64,000 nt of DNA from JAKVAV01 sp047632755. GTDB taxonomy: Bacteria > Bacteroidota > Bacteroidia > Flavobacteriales_D > Cryomorphaceae. The stretch covers positions 62,001 through 126,000 of the forward strand of contig JBLIDT010000004.1 in the NCBI GenBank assembly GCA_047632755.1. Reading direction: 5' to 3'. Under the pieces are notes generated by a model. That model saw only the letters and a list, made by a program, of their open reading frames with translations. It was not told the origin of the DNA and ran no database searches. Shown one piece after another: positions 6,814-15,414 of this stretch. Within the stretch, counting starts at the first letter, position 1; every line of letters begins with the position of its first letter. The translations under genes were made by a program, and so were the position numbers.

Positions 6814-8769
6814 TCAAGCGTCATGTTCGATATCCAGATCGAAACGGTTTTTCAGTTCCTTCAAGAGCGGATTCTTCTCTGCCATGGCGGCAAATTTCGC
6901 CGATGGATCGTAAAGACTATCACCGTCTTTTGTTTCGGTTTCATCAATCACCACGTTCAGCTGGATTCTCCAATTGTTCAGTTTCTTACGCAAGAATTCC
7001 AATAAATTTCCTTTGTCCTCGCCGAGGTCACTTACCTGCACGTGATTATCAACCAAAAACTCAATTTGATTTTCTTCAACCACCACTGGGTCGTGCTTAG
7101 TCAAGGTGACAAAATAGCTCTGCTTGTCCTCTGCTTTTATTTGTGCAGCGTATTCTTTCCAGGCATCCCATAGTTCATTCAGATTAAAGGCATCGGCAGG
7201 CTTCCCTTCGTAATAGGCTGCATCGTTTGTAGAATCTAGGTCACTTTTTTCATCCTTGGTCTCCAGCTTTTCCTTCATGGCAGAAATGGACGGAAGGCCC
7301 ATCATTTTCCCTTTGCCTAGCTTAGAGCTAAATCCCGAACTGGATGAAGTAGTTGGTTTTGGTTCTTCTACTGTATTGCTTGAAGGTGACACTTCAGCGG
7401 GTTCAGCTTGAGAAGTAGCTGTTTCAGGTTCTTTCTGTTCCGCAGGAGCGGGCTTTTCCTCAGGTGCGGAATCATTAAGTACTTGTTCACTTTCTTGTGC
7501 GGGCTTTTCAATTTCCTCCGCAGTGGGTTTAACCAAAGGCAGATCCTCTTCAACAGCGACCGCAGCTACGACAGGTTCGGGAACGATTCTAGGTGAAGCA
7601 CTTTCTTTGATTTCAGGAATGGGAAGGCTGGGGGCGTTGTCTTGCTTGCTATTGGGCTTAGCGGGTGTTAATTCGAGCTCGTCATTAAAGTTTTTTTTTT
7701 CTGCGCTTCCGCTAAAAAGTGCACAAAGCCTCAAAAGCAAAACCTCCACAAGAAGCCGCTGGTTTCTGCTGATTTTGTAATCCAAGTCAGCTTTCCCCAA
7801 AATCTCTAGAGCCGTCACTAAATTGCCCGTTTCAAATTTTGGTGCTTCCTCGAGGTAGCGCTGTTTTATGGTTTCACCCACCTCCAAGATGTCCACCGTT
7901 TTCGGTGAGATACACATCAATATGTTTCGAATGTGATTTGCTAAGCCATTGATGAAGTTGTGTCCGTCAAAACCTTTGTTGAGAATCTGATTGAAAGTAA
8001 CGAGGGCAGTTTCTGTATCGCTGTTTAAGAAGCAATTGCATAAAGCGAAATAGTAGTCATAATCGAGAATGTTGAGGTTGTCGATGACATCCTGATAGGT
8101 GACATTATTTCCCGAAAAGCTCACCATCTGGTCAAAAATTGACAAGGCATCTCGCAATGCTCCATCTGCTTTTTCAGAGATCACATGCAGGGCACTTTCC
8201 TCAATCTGGATTTTTTCTTTCTCAGCGATGCTTGCCAGATGTGCTACCATCGAGCTTATTTGAATTCGATTGAAATCAAATACTTGACACCTAGAAATAA
8301 TGGTCGGAAGAACTTTGTGTTTTTCGGTCGTAGCCAAAATGAAGATCGCATATGAGGGCGGCTCTTCTAGTGTTTTTAGAAATGCGTTGAAGGCCGCTTT
8401 TGAGAGCATGTGGACCTCATCTATAATGTAGACCTTATATTTTCCGATTTGTGGTGGGATGCGAACTTGGTCTATCAAGCTTCGGATGTCTTCAACGCTA
8501 TTGTTTGAAGCAGCATCCAGTTCAAAAATATTGAAGGAAAAGTCATTTCCCTCATCCACCCCATCAGAGTGAAAGTGGTTGACTTCTCGAGCTAGAATTC
8601 TGGCACAAGTCGTTTTTCCTACGCCCCTAGGGCCATTGAACAAAAAGGCCTGAGCGAGATGATTATTCTCAATTGCCTTCAGAAGCGTCTGAGTAATATT
8701 TTCTTGGCCAACTACCGATTCGAAGGTATTTGGTCTGTATTTTCGCGCCGAAACTATAAACTCGTCCAT
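6814..8769 (-). CDS. dnaX: DNA polymerase III subunit gamma/tau
   Basis: 651-residue clamp-loader ATPase. The AAA+ module shows Walker A GPRGVGKTT (46-54), Walker B YIIDEVHML (about 114-122) and sensor ATTEKHKVLPTIISRC. The zinc-binding cysteines of proteobacterial DnaX are absent: the segment between Walker A and FNIFELDAASNNSVED holds none of the four. Domain III ends near residue 350 and is followed by a Pro/Glu-rich linker (about 375-490) and a C-terminal tau-like domain (about 540-651). At 7691-7700 the coding strand has ten consecutive A (codons 357-360). A gain of one A, or a -1 ribosomal shift at A-AAA-AAC, gives a stop after residue 361. A loss of one A gives a stop after residue 366. 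A short gamma form is therefore likely. Confidence 0.95.
   Translation of the reverse strand: MDEFIVSARKYRPNTFESVVGQENITQTLLKAIENNHLAQAFLFNGPRGVGKTTCARILAREVNHFHSDGVDEGNDFSFNIFELDAASNNSVEDIRSLIDQVRIPPQIGKYKVYIIDEVHMLSKAAFNAFLKTLEEPPSYAIFILATTEKHKVLPTIISRCQVFDFNRIQISSMVAHLASIAEKEKIQIEESALHVISEKADGALRDALSIFDQMVSFSGNNVTYQDVIDNLNILDYDYYFALCNCFLNSDTETALVTFNQILNKGFDGHNFINGLANHIRNILMCISPKTVDILEVGETIKQRYLEEAPKFETGNLVTALEILGKADLDYKISRNQRLLVEVLLLRLCALFSGSAEKKNFNDELELTPAKPNSKQDNAPSLPIPEIKESASPRIVPEPVVAAVAVEEDLPLVKPTAEEIEKPAQESEQVLNDSAPEEKPAPAEQKEPETATSQAEPAEVSPSSNTVEEPKPTTSSSSGFSSKLGKGKMMGLPSISAMKEKLETKDEKSDLDSTNDAAYYEGKPADAFNLNELWDAWKEYAAQIKAEDKQSYFVTLTKHDPVVVEENQIEFLVDNHVQVSDLGEDKGNLLEFLRKKLNNWRIQLNVVIDETETKDGDSLYDPSAKFAAMAEKNPLLKELKNRFDLDIEHDA
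7691..7700 (-). promoter_or_regulatory. Ten-A slippery run within dnaX (putative gamma-producing site)
   Basis: On the coding strand the run reads G-A10-C within GCA GAA AAA AAA AAC TTT. It contains the in-frame heptamer A-AAA-AAC. The alternative frames meet TAA two codons (plus one A) or seven codons (minus one A) after the run. Confidence 0.5.
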
Positions 8770-8875
8770 TCAGTAATTTGATGAGTGCCAAAGATAAAAG
8801 AACTTGCCATTGCAAGTGCTTGATTTGACTTCTTCAAGAGTCGATTGTAGTTGTATTCAAAAGTTCTACTCCATC

Positions 8876-8905
8876 TTGCTACAGATGAGATTTTTGCTAC
8901 CTTTG
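8876..8905 (+). promoter_or_regulatory. Promoter of the rpsF-rpsR-rplI operon
   Basis: TTG at 8876-8878 and a perfect TACCTTTG at 8898-8905, 19 bases apart, match the Bacteroidota -33/-7 consensus. The leader to the ATG at 8951 is about 40 bases, long enough for translational regulation by a ribosomal protein. It is divergent from dnaX. Confidence 0.75.
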
Positions 8906-8950
8906 CACTCCATTTTTTTAACACAATTATTAACACACTAACAGGACGTT

Positions 8951-9301
8951 ATGACTAATCGTTATGAAACCGTTTTCATTTTGACTCCCGTTTTGTCTGA
9001 AGAACAGGCAAAGGAGACGGTTGCGAAGTTTAAAAGTCTTCTGAAGGATGGTGGTGCAAAAATGCGCCACGAAGAAGACTGGGGGCTGCGAAAGCTAGCC
9101 TACCCCATCCAGAAAAAATCGACAGGGTTTTACCACTTGGTCGAGTTTGAAGCTGAAGGATCTGTAATTGCCGATGTGGAACTGGCTTTCCGTCGCGATG
9201 AAAGAGTAATCCGATTTCTCACGGTAAGAATGGATAAACACGCCATTGAATACGCAGAGAAAAGACGCAGTAACAAATCAAAAGAAAAAGCGAAAGCTTA
9301 A
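8951..9301 (+). CDS. rpsF: 30S ribosomal protein bS6
   Basis: 116 residues with the typical bS6 opening NRYETVFILTPVLSEEQAKE, then EDWGLRKLAYPIQKKSTGFY and a basic C-terminal tail (EKRRSNKSKEKAKA). It binds 16S rRNA in the platform as a heterodimer with bS18. It is the first gene of the rpsF-rpsR-rplI operon. bS6:bS18 regulates this operon by binding its leader in many bacteria; that is known biology, and no binding structure was verified here. Confidence 0.97.
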   Translation: MTNRYETVFILTPVLSEEQAKETVAKFKSLLKDGGAKMRHEEDWGLRKLAYPIQKKSTGFYHLVEFEAEGSVIADVELAFRRDERVIRFLTVRMDKHAIEYAEKRRSNKSKEKAKA

Positions 9302-9312
9302 AACCGACCGAC

Positions 9313-9582
9313 ATGGCAGATAAGACCGAAATAAGATACCTTACTCCTATCAGCATCGACACTCAGAAAGAGAAGTACTGTCGATTCCAGAAGAAGCGCA
9401 TCAAATTTATTGATTATAAAGACCCTAACTTTTTGTTGAAATTAGTCAACGAACAAGGGAAAATTCTTCCTCGACGAGTTACAGGTACTTCGTTGAAATA
9501 CCAACGTCGTGTGGCACAAGCTATCAAGCGAGCGCGTCACTTGGCCCTTCTTCCTTATGTTGCTGACCTTTTAAAGAACTAG
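9313..9582 (+). CDS. rpsR: 30S ribosomal protein bS18
   Basis: 89 residues. It includes the conserved block FIDYKDPNFLLKLVNEQGKI and then PRRVTGTSLKYQRRVAQAIK RARHLALLPY. It partners bS6 on the small-subunit platform. It lies eleven bases after rpsF and four bases before rplI, in the classic order. Confidence 0.97.
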   Translation: MADKTEIRYLTPISIDTQKEKYCRFQKKRIKFIDYKDPNFLLKLVNEQGKILPRRVTGTSLKYQRRVAQAIKRARHLALLPYVADLLKN

Positions 9583-9586
9583 AACG

Positions 9587-10033
9587 ATGGAAGTAATTTT
9601 GAAAAAAGACGTAGAGAATCTTGGTTACCAAGATGAAATGGTTGAAGTAAAGCCAGGCTATGCTAGAAATTTTCTCGTTCCTAAAGGCCTAGCGGTTTTT
9701 GCTACATCTTCTGAAAAGAAAATGTTAGAAGAGACTGTTCGACAACGTGCTCATAAAGAAGAGAAAGTTCAGAAAGAAGCCAATGCTAAAGCGGCTAAGC
9801 TCGAGAACGAAACGATTAAGATCGGTGCTAAAGTTGGAGAGAACGGAAAGATTTTCGGTTCTGTGAATACCATTCAACTGGCTGATGCTCTTAAAGCAGC
9901 TGGTCACACAATTGATCGCAAGGACATCGTTATTAAGAACGAACCGATTAAAGAGATTGGAACTTACGAAGCGGAAGTGACCTTGCACAAGGACATCAAG
10001 CAAACTATCAAATTTGAAGTGGTAGGAGAGTAA
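9587..10033 (+). CDS. rplI: 50S ribosomal protein bL9
   Basis: 148 residues. The N-terminal domain shows the family pattern MEVILKKDVENLGYQDEMVE VKPGYARNFLVPKGLA. A long connecting helix rich in Lys and Glu follows (about 45-80), then a C-terminal rRNA-binding domain with IFGSVNTIQLADAL. It is the last gene of the operon, followed by a strong terminator. Confidence 0.97.
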   Translation: MEVILKKDVENLGYQDEMVEVKPGYARNFLVPKGLAVFATSSEKKMLEETVRQRAHKEEKVQKEANAKAAKLENETIKIGAKVGENGKIFGSVNTIQLADALKAAGHTIDRKDIVIKNEPIKEIGTYEAEVTLHKDIKQTIKFEVVGE

Positions 10034-10056
10034 TTCTTAATTTCACACAAGATTTA

Positions 10057-10086
10057 AAGCCCGAACGAATGTTCGGGCTTTTTTTT
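10057..10086 (+). terminator. Intrinsic terminator of the rpsF operon
   Basis: AAGCCCGAAC (10057-10066), a GAAT loop and GTTCGGGCTT (10071-10080) form a perfect 10-bp stem followed by a run of T. It covers the first possible ATG (10069) of the next gene and so argues for a later start there. Confidence 0.93.
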
Positions 10087-10119
10087 ATTTCCGAATATTG
10101 GTACATTGATTGTCCTAGA

Positions 10120-10602
10120 ATGCGTGTAACTGAAAAAATAAAAGGTATGATGAGCAAAGGATATGTATACGGATTGGTCATAGGAGCTGCTTTGATCGCT
10201 TATTTTTTATTGATGAAGGTTTTGGGCTTAGAATCGAATTTCTATTTGAGACTTTTCAATTTTGTGATTCTCATTGCGGGAGTCTATTTCCTACTGAAAT
10301 CCCAAATTATGGGCTCCAAGCGCACTGCTACTTATTTTGAAGGGCTAGGACTTGGATTGAGAGCTACGATAATTGCCGTGATTGTTTTTCTTGTATTCAT
10401 GGCTTCTTACATCAGCTTTATTGACCCAGAATTTATACAGGTATTGCGGTCATCTCAAATCTGGGGGTCAAGAGTAACGCTGTCTCAAGCAGCGATAGGT
10501 ATTTTCATTGAAGGGATGGCTTCAGCCTTTGTGATAAGTTTTGCATGGATGCAATATTTCAAGAAATATACGGTATCTCCAAATGCATCAATTAACTCAT
10601 GA
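10120..10602 (+). CDS. DUF4199 family membrane protein
   Basis: About 160 residues with four hydrophobic helices (VYGLVIGAALIAYFLLMK, FVILIAGVYFLLKS, ATIIAVIVFLVFMASYISFI and a C-terminal segment). It has the loop motif SQIMGSKRTATYFEGLGLG seen in DUF4199 proteins of Bacteroidota. The ATG at 10120 is preferred over 10069, which lies inside the terminator. Starts at 10147 or 10150 (MMSKGYVYG) are also possible. The function is unknown. The gene converges on the SDR gene with one base between stops. Confidence 0.65.
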   Translation: MRVTEKIKGMMSKGYVYGLVIGAALIAYFLLMKVLGLESNFYLRLFNFVILIAGVYFLLKSQIMGSKRTATYFEGLGLGLRATIIAVIVFLVFMASYISFIDPEFIQVLRSSQIWGSRVTLSQAAIGIFIEGMASAFVISFAWMQYFKKYTVSPNASINS

Positions 10603-10603
10603 T

Positions 10604-12052
10604 TCAACTGGCTCTGTGAGTTACGAGTTTATTTATCATTCCATTGAAAACAAAAATGTGAAAAGGCCAGACGGAATACCAATAGAGCCTTCCCAATAGA
10701 CCTATGGGACGAAAAGTAGCCGTTTGGCGTAAGATATTTTCCCCATTCTTTTGGACAATTCTAAACTCTAGCCAAGCTTCACCAGGAAGTTTCATTTCAG
10801 CATAGAGCAATAGTCTGCTGTTTTCGCGCGAGGCTATGATAACGCGCCAGAAGTCCAATGCATCGCCTGGGTGTATCTCCGTGGGGCTTCTTCGGCCTCG
10901 ACGCAATCCGATACCTCCGAATAGTTTGTCCAAATGGCCTCTTATTTTCCAGAGAATAGTTCCGTAATACCATCCTTGTTCCCCGCCGATTTTCCATATG
11001 TTGTCCAGAATTTCTTCTGGAGGACGAACTAAGGTTCTTTCTTTCTTATCCTTGAAGCAGCCGTGAACGGGGACTTTGACAAATTCTTCAATATTAGAGA
11101 CCTCGCTTCCACTAGTGACCACTGCATCTTTCCAGCTTGACAGTACGAGGTTTTGTTCTATTTTTTGGAAAGCCAATTCAACAGCTTGTTTGTAGGTAAT
11201 CGGTTCCAGAGAAATGATTTTTTTCAAACCATCATTCTTGGCAATGACATCCACTTTCATACTGTCCACCAAATTACTTGCGAGATTATAACTAGTTGCC
11301 GTGACGAAGTACAACCAAAAGGACGATATACGTGGCGACATAATAGGCACCGTATAAATGTATCGCTTCAATTCCCTAACAGCGCCATATTGAAGAAGCA
11401 TTTGTTTGTAGGTCAGTATTTCAGGGCCACCAATATCATAAACATGGTTTTTGGTTTTTTCCTTTTCGAGTACTCCGCTCAAATAATGGATCACATTCCG
11501 AATGGCAATGGGTTGACATTTGGTGTTGAGCCATTTCGGCGCAATCATAACAGGTAGCTTTTCAACCAAGTCACGGATAATTTCGAAACTGGCAGAGCCG
11601 CTCCCTACTATTATTCCTGCTCTTAGGACGGTGTGTGATGCTTTGGCAGATTTGAGGATATTCTCTACCATAAGCCGGCTATTCAAGTGCTCGGATAATT
11701 CATGGTCATTCACAATCCCGCTCAGGTAGACGATGCGATTGCAACGGGTAGAGTCCAGAAAATCTACAAAATTTTGAGCCGAGTTGCTTTCCATTTCAGA
11801 AAAGTTGCCCAGCTTGTCGCTCATTGAGTGAATGAGGTAGTAGGCCACATCAAAGTCTGTGGGTAGGTCTTTAATTGTCTCAGGTTTTAGGAAATCTGCT
11901 TCTACTACCTCTATTCTGTCTTGTTTGGTAGTATCTATAGGGAAGCGCGTCTGATCTCTAACGCAGCAGTAGACAAAGTGTCCTTGTTCGAGCAAAGAAG
12001 GCAATAGTCGCATTCCGATATAGCCATTAGCTCCGGTGAGTAAGATTTTCAT
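10604..12052 (-). CDS. SDR family NAD(P)-binding oxidoreductase with C-terminal DUF2867
   Basis: 482 residues. The N-terminal Rossmann domain starts MKILLTGANGYIGMRLLPSL with the G-x-x-G-x-x-G nucleotide motif. It continues with an atypical extended SDR core (DVAYYLIHSM, RIVYLSGIVND, TVLRAGIIVGSGSASFE). From about residue 335 a second domain reads EEILDNIWKIGGEQGWYYGT and GRRSPTEIHPGDALDFWRV, which is the DUF2867 signature. This two-domain form is common in Bacteroidota and resembles NmrA/YbjT-like proteins. The substrate is unknown. It is transcribed alone, with a likely start at 12052. Confidence 0.83.
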   Translation of the reverse strand: MKILLTGANGYIGMRLLPSLLEQGHFVYCCVRDQTRFPIDTTKQDRIEVVEADFLKPETIKDLPTDFDVAYYLIHSMSDKLGNFSEMESNSAQNFVDFLDSTRCNRIVYLSGIVNDHELSEHLNSRLMVENILKSAKASHTVLRAGIIVGSGSASFEIIRDLVEKLPVMIAPKWLNTKCQPIAIRNVIHYLSGVLEKEKTKNHVYDIGGPEILTYKQMLLQYGAVRELKRYIYTVPIMSPRISSFWLYFVTATSYNLASNLVDSMKVDVIAKNDGLKKIISLEPITYKQAVELAFQKIEQNLVLSSWKDAVVTSGSEVSNIEEFVKVPVHGCFKDKKERTLVRPPEEILDNIWKIGGEQGWYYGTILWKIRGHLDKLFGGIGLRRGRRSPTEIHPGDALDFWRVIIASRENSRLLLYAEMKLPGEAWLEFRIVQKNGENILRQTATFRPIGLLGRLYWYSVWPFHIFVFNGMINKLVTHRAS

Positions 12053-12119
12053 AATAGTAGAACGTGAGGATTCCCAAGATTGTTGGAAAACTGATTAGCG
12101 TGTATCAAAGGGCAAAAAT

Positions 12120-12127
12120 TATATTTG
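12120..12127 (+). promoter_or_regulatory. -7 element four bases before a GTG start
   Basis: TATATTTG matches TAnnTTTG exactly. Only TGCT lies between it and the GTG at 12132, so the mRNA probably begins with the start codon. Confidence 0.5.
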
Positions 12128-12131
12128 TGCT

Positions 12132-13034
12132 GTGCCAATTCGTTTAATCTCTTTTTTGTTTGTGAGTTTTGTATTATCCTGTATTTCGGGTAGAGGTCAA
12201 GATCTGATCATTCGAATCTATGGAGATACCATCTATTCTAAGATTGACCAAGAAGACAATCGTTTTATTTATTACCGAACGCAAAGTACAAATCGTGGTG
12301 AGACCGAGATTATTTCTCGAAAAGAGGTGCGAGAAATTATATACGGGCTTGATACTTCTGTCGAGCGAAAGATTGCGCCTAAAAAATTGGCGAAGGATTA
12401 CGAGGTATTTCAACTTTCAGTTCATGCAGGTTATTCAAGGATCTTAAACACAGACGAACTCTATGGTGAGGATTTTGAATCCGTCTACGATGAGATGAGA
12501 GGTGGAGTTTTTCTTGATGTCCGTGCCAACTATTTTTTTAATAAAGATGTGGGTATTGGTTTACTTATTTCCAACTCGCTCTATCAAACGGATTCGAGAG
12601 TTCCTATTTTTGATACTCTACCATCTGGGACCATAATTACTGGGGAGTTGTCTCATGACCGCACGCTCAATTATTATGCATTCAATTTAGCTTTCAGAAT
12701 ACATCAATCTTCAAATGTAAACCTCCAAATAGACGTAGGTTTTGGTCTTTTAACCTTTGAAGATCAAGGAGACCTTATGGGGGATTACACACTGACATCA
12801 TCTTCCATTGGTGGGCACCTTTCAGCCAGTTTTCAATTGGGTCTTGGAGAAGGGTTTTATTTACCTGCTTTTATCTCTATAAAAGGTTTTCGTTTAAGCT
12901 CTTTTCAATTTGAGCCATCTTCTGAAATGAATCCTGAGCTCGCATTGGGCGTAAAAAGTTTGTATAACAATTTAGAAGGCGGTATCAATGCTAATCGAAT
13001 AGAATTCGGATTAGGACTAGGCTTTGCCTTCTGA
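12132..13034 (+). CDS. Putative outer-membrane beta-barrel protein
   Basis: 300 residues with a signal peptide (PIRLISFLFVSFVLSCISGRG). A short region reads DTIYSKIDQEDNRFIYYRTQ and ISRKEVREIIYG, like the small OB-like module seen before porin domains. From about residue 95 amphipathic strands of alternating polarity follow, and the chain ends in an aromatic residue (EFGLGLGFAF), as in outer-membrane barrels. The start is GTG. No in-frame ATG lies before the signal peptide ends, and the promoter element sits immediately upstream. The last 18 bases overlap the antiporter gene on the other strand. Ligand and role are unknown. Confidence 0.6.
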   Translation: MPIRLISFLFVSFVLSCISGRGQDLIIRIYGDTIYSKIDQEDNRFIYYRTQSTNRGETEIISRKEVREIIYGLDTSVERKIAPKKLAKDYEVFQLSVHAGYSRILNTDELYGEDFESVYDEMRGGVFLDVRANYFFNKDVGIGLLISNSLYQTDSRVPIFDTLPSGTIITGELSHDRTLNYYAFNLAFRIHQSSNVNLQIDVGFGLLTFEDQGDLMGDYTLTSSSIGGHLSASFQLGLGEGFYLPAFISIKGFRLSSFQFEPSSEMNPELALGVKSLYNNLEGGINANRIEFGLGLGFAF

Positions 13035-14285
13035 TGAAGCTTGAATGTTTGGTGACTTCGTGATTGACGGTGATTCACCTCGTACTTCGCCCTGTTTTTT
13101 CGCTTCTTCTGAAATGTCTTCGGACTTCGTTCTCAATAGTCCAAATGTCATAATTACACTGGTAGCGAGGATCACAAATAGCAGAAGACCGTCAGCTGTG
13201 CTATTCAGCTTCATGGCGTCGGGAATATCAAAAAACAAGAGAATGCTGATAAGACCTCTTGGAGCAATGTAGACTTCTGGCAGGAGCCCCTGTTTTGCAA
13301 CGTATTTAAGGTACAATGCTCGAACTCCATAAATCACTATTACTGCTATTGTGCCATTCATCAGAACACTCCAATTGAGCAGTGAATGAATGTCCATTAT
13401 ATACCCGAAAATCAGAAAGAAGAATGTTCTGATAATGAAAGCGCTTTCGGCAGTTAACAGTAGAAATTGATCCAAGTCATTTCTGAGTTTTTCGTACAGA
13501 AATAATTCCTTAAATTTTTTGATAGGAATGATCTCGGCATTGTTTAAAAACAGTCCTAGGAAGAGAACAACGATAAGAGACGACAGATGGAACTTTTTGC
13601 CAATAGCATAGACTAGAAGAAGTAATGCTAGAATCAGGAAAAACTTAATGTGGTGCGTTATTCTTTTTATTAGAAAAAGAAAGATAATTGAAATCGCTAC
13701 CGCAAGAATCAACGTAATGACGATGTCCTTACTCAGATTGAAGTAAGCTGGAAAGTCGTAAGTCTCATTTTGCTTTGCAAAATAGAAAAACATGATACCA
13801 AGGATATCCGAGAAGCTGGAATCATAAATGACAAATTCTCTCTTCTTCTTGGGAAGATCACTTACTGACGGAATGGCAATTGCACTGCTAATTATTGCTA
13901 ATGGAATGGAGTTGACCAAACAAATCTGTAAAGGTAAATGAGTCATGTACCTGAACAGAAATGTAAGTATGAGAGCAGTGATGATCAGAATAAAAAAGGC
14001 CGAACCAAAACTAGATCGAATGAGTCCAATTTTGTCTTTTTCAAAACGAAGTTCAAGAGCGCCCTCGAGCACGATTAATACTAACCCTACCGTACCAATA
14101 ACAGGAAGAAACTGGGAAACGTTCGGGATTTCTATCCCGAGGTATTTTAGTGCATACTGAATACCCAAACCCGTTCCGAACAAGAATATTACGGAAGGAA
14201 TCTTAGTTCTCTTTGAAATCAAATCGAAGGTGTAAGAAAACACCACGACTAGACTGAGAAAAATCAGAATATAATTTGTGTCCAA
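13017..14285 (-). CDS. Cation:proton antiporter (CPA superfamily)
   Basis: 422 residues with about twelve membrane helices (for example FGSAFFILIITALILTFLF and FFLILALLLLVYAIGK). The stretch IPSVSDLPKKKREFVIYDSS followed by FSDILGIMFFYF lies where CPA1/CPA2 exchangers carry the paired ND or DD ion-binding residues. Here that pair reads SD. A C-terminal cytoplasmic tail of about 45 residues is polar. It probably exchanges Na+ or K+ for H+ in a cell that also has Na+-NQR. The ion preference is not decided. Confidence 0.75.
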   Translation of the reverse strand: MDTNYILIFLSLVVVFSYTFDLISKRTKIPSVIFLFGTGLGIQYALKYLGIEIPNVSQFLPVIGTVGLVLIVLEGALELRFEKDKIGLIRSSFGSAFFILIITALILTFLFRYMTHLPLQICLVNSIPLAIISSAIAIPSVSDLPKKKREFVIYDSSFSDILGIMFFYFAKQNETYDFPAYFNLSKDIVITLILAVAISIIFLFLIKRITHHIKFFLILALLLLVYAIGKKFHLSSLIVVLFLGLFLNNAEIIPIKKFKELFLYEKLRNDLDQFLLLTAESAFIIRTFFFLIFGYIMDIHSLLNWSVLMNGTIAVIVIYGVRALYLKYVAKQGLLPEVYIAPRGLISILLFFDIPDAMKLNSTADGLLLFVILATSVIMTFGLLRTKSEDISEEAKKQGEVRGESPSITKSPNIQASSEGKA

Positions 14286-14350
14286 ATTGATTCTATGTTA
14301 AGGCATCGAAGTTAACACTTAGCCCAGACATAGAGTTCCTCAAAAAGGTT

Positions 14351-14515
14351 CTATGATTGCATAAAAATCATTGCATAGGCTGCAGAAGAGAACATGGCAA
14401 AGACTAAAAAGACAAAAAGTGCTTTGTTTCTAAATGAAGCAGAAAATTCTTCAACAGCATCAGCAAGTAGGAACGCGTAGATAACATCTACAGTTTTCTT
14501 AAAAATAGTAGTCAT
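14351..14515 (-). CDS. Small single-helix membrane protein (54 residues)
   Basis: An open frame from ATG 14515 to TAG 14351-14353, too short for standard gene callers with length cut-offs. It begins MTTIFKKTVDVIYAFLLADA, continues with an amphipathic VEEFSASFRNKAL, and has one clear transmembrane helix FVFLVFAMFSSAAYAMIF. It sits alone in a 350-base gap between the antiporter and a two-helix membrane protein. The inverted repeat at 14577-14595 lies about 60 bases upstream. The composition is protein-like, but no family was recognised. Confidence 0.45.
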   Translation of the reverse strand: MTTIFKKTVDVIYAFLLADAVEEFSASFRNKALFVFLVFAMFSSAAYAMIFMQS

Positions 14516-14576
14516 TAGTTAGGTGGTTTGAATGGCTAATTGGTATTAACGCATAACAAAGTAACCCAATTTAAAG

Positions 14577-14595
14577 CGACATGTCAAATATGTCG
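14577..14595. promoter_or_regulatory. Inverted repeat, possible operator
   Basis: CGACAT (14577-14582), a seven-base spacer and ATGTCG (14590-14595) form a perfect 6-7-6 inverted repeat. It lies between the small membrane protein gene and the 3' end of the gene at 14637. Its placement upstream of 14515 suggests a regulator site. No regulator is assigned. Confidence 0.3.
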
Positions 14596-14636
14596 TCAAT
14601 ATAAATTACCAACCACTGTGGTGTTGCCTACTTTTT

Positions 14637-15362
14637 CTAATTGAATGTGCTTGAATTCCAGGCATGAATGCTAAATTTAGCATGCGAGGCAAACCACAAG
14701 AAAGAAGTGATTCCTAACAAGAAAACGACATTCCAGCCAAATGCAACAAGACGCATAAAACTCAAAAAATCTCCTGATGCAGATAGCAGACTCGAGGGAA
14801 TCAAAACAGTCATTAGCCCAGATAAACTTAGTACTGTTGCGATAAGTGTGATGGGAGAGGTAAATGGCCAGTTTACAATTTTGCGGTACCATGCCATATC
14901 ATCCCCCCATTTATCGATCAAATAAAAACGACCATCTTCTAAAGGTGCAAACAATAGTGGGTCTTTATTCGAATCTTCGAGCGTGAACATCTTTGAAGGG
15001 GCAGCAATCATAAACGCATCTATATTATGACCTACAATTTGCTCAGTCTCTTTGACTGAAGAGAATGCACTCAAAGGCATCTTGCCTTTAAATTGTTTCG
15101 TACTTAAAAACCTCAATCGATATTTAATGCATAGATTTTTAATGCTATCGATTTCGAAAATTCTTTCCTCAGAAAGTTTATCGGCAGTTGGAAGAATCGA
15201 AGAAGTTGCTCCTTTATTGATTGTTTGCCGCACTCGCCTATCATTTTCCCATTCTGCTTCGAAGAGACCTTTGAATTGAGAGAGAATTTGATTCTCACTA
15301 TTTTCTTTCTGCACATTGCGCTCATTTAATAGCGCTCTTTTCAAATTCACTTTTTCAAACAT
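14637..15362 (-). CDS. Conserved hypothetical membrane protein
   Basis: 241 residues. The first 165 form a polar cytoplasmic region. It contains KNLCIKYRLRFLSTKQFKG and DAFMIAAPSKMFTLEDSNKD followed by PLLFAPLEDGRFYLIDKWG. Two transmembrane segments then follow (SPITLIATVLSLSGLMTVLI and AFGWNVVFLLGITSFLWFAS). The DPLLFAPLEDGRFYLI stretch recalls small cytosolic domains of proteins with an unknown ligand. No family with known function was recognised. It is preceded by the Lon-N gene at a distance of about 50 bases and may be co-transcribed with it. Confidence 0.55.
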   Translation of the reverse strand: MFEKVNLKRALLNERNVQKENSENQILSQFKGLFEAEWENDRRVRQTINKGATSSILPTADKLSEERIFEIDSIKNLCIKYRLRFLSTKQFKGKMPLSAFSSVKETEQIVGHNIDAFMIAAPSKMFTLEDSNKDPLLFAPLEDGRFYLIDKWGDDMAWYRKIVNWPFTSPITLIATVLSLSGLMTVLIPSSLLSASGDFLSFMRLVAFGWNVVFLLGITSFLWFASHAKFSIHAWNSSTFN

Positions 15363-15414
15363 ATCAACCTGATTATACTATCCCAACCTTAACAAATTCT
15401 AATTAGAGAAGTTT

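Noticed and set aside
10069..10119. Upstream ATG for the DUF4199 gene
   Set aside because: The ATG lies in the loop and stem of the rplI terminator, so it is unlikely to be translated.
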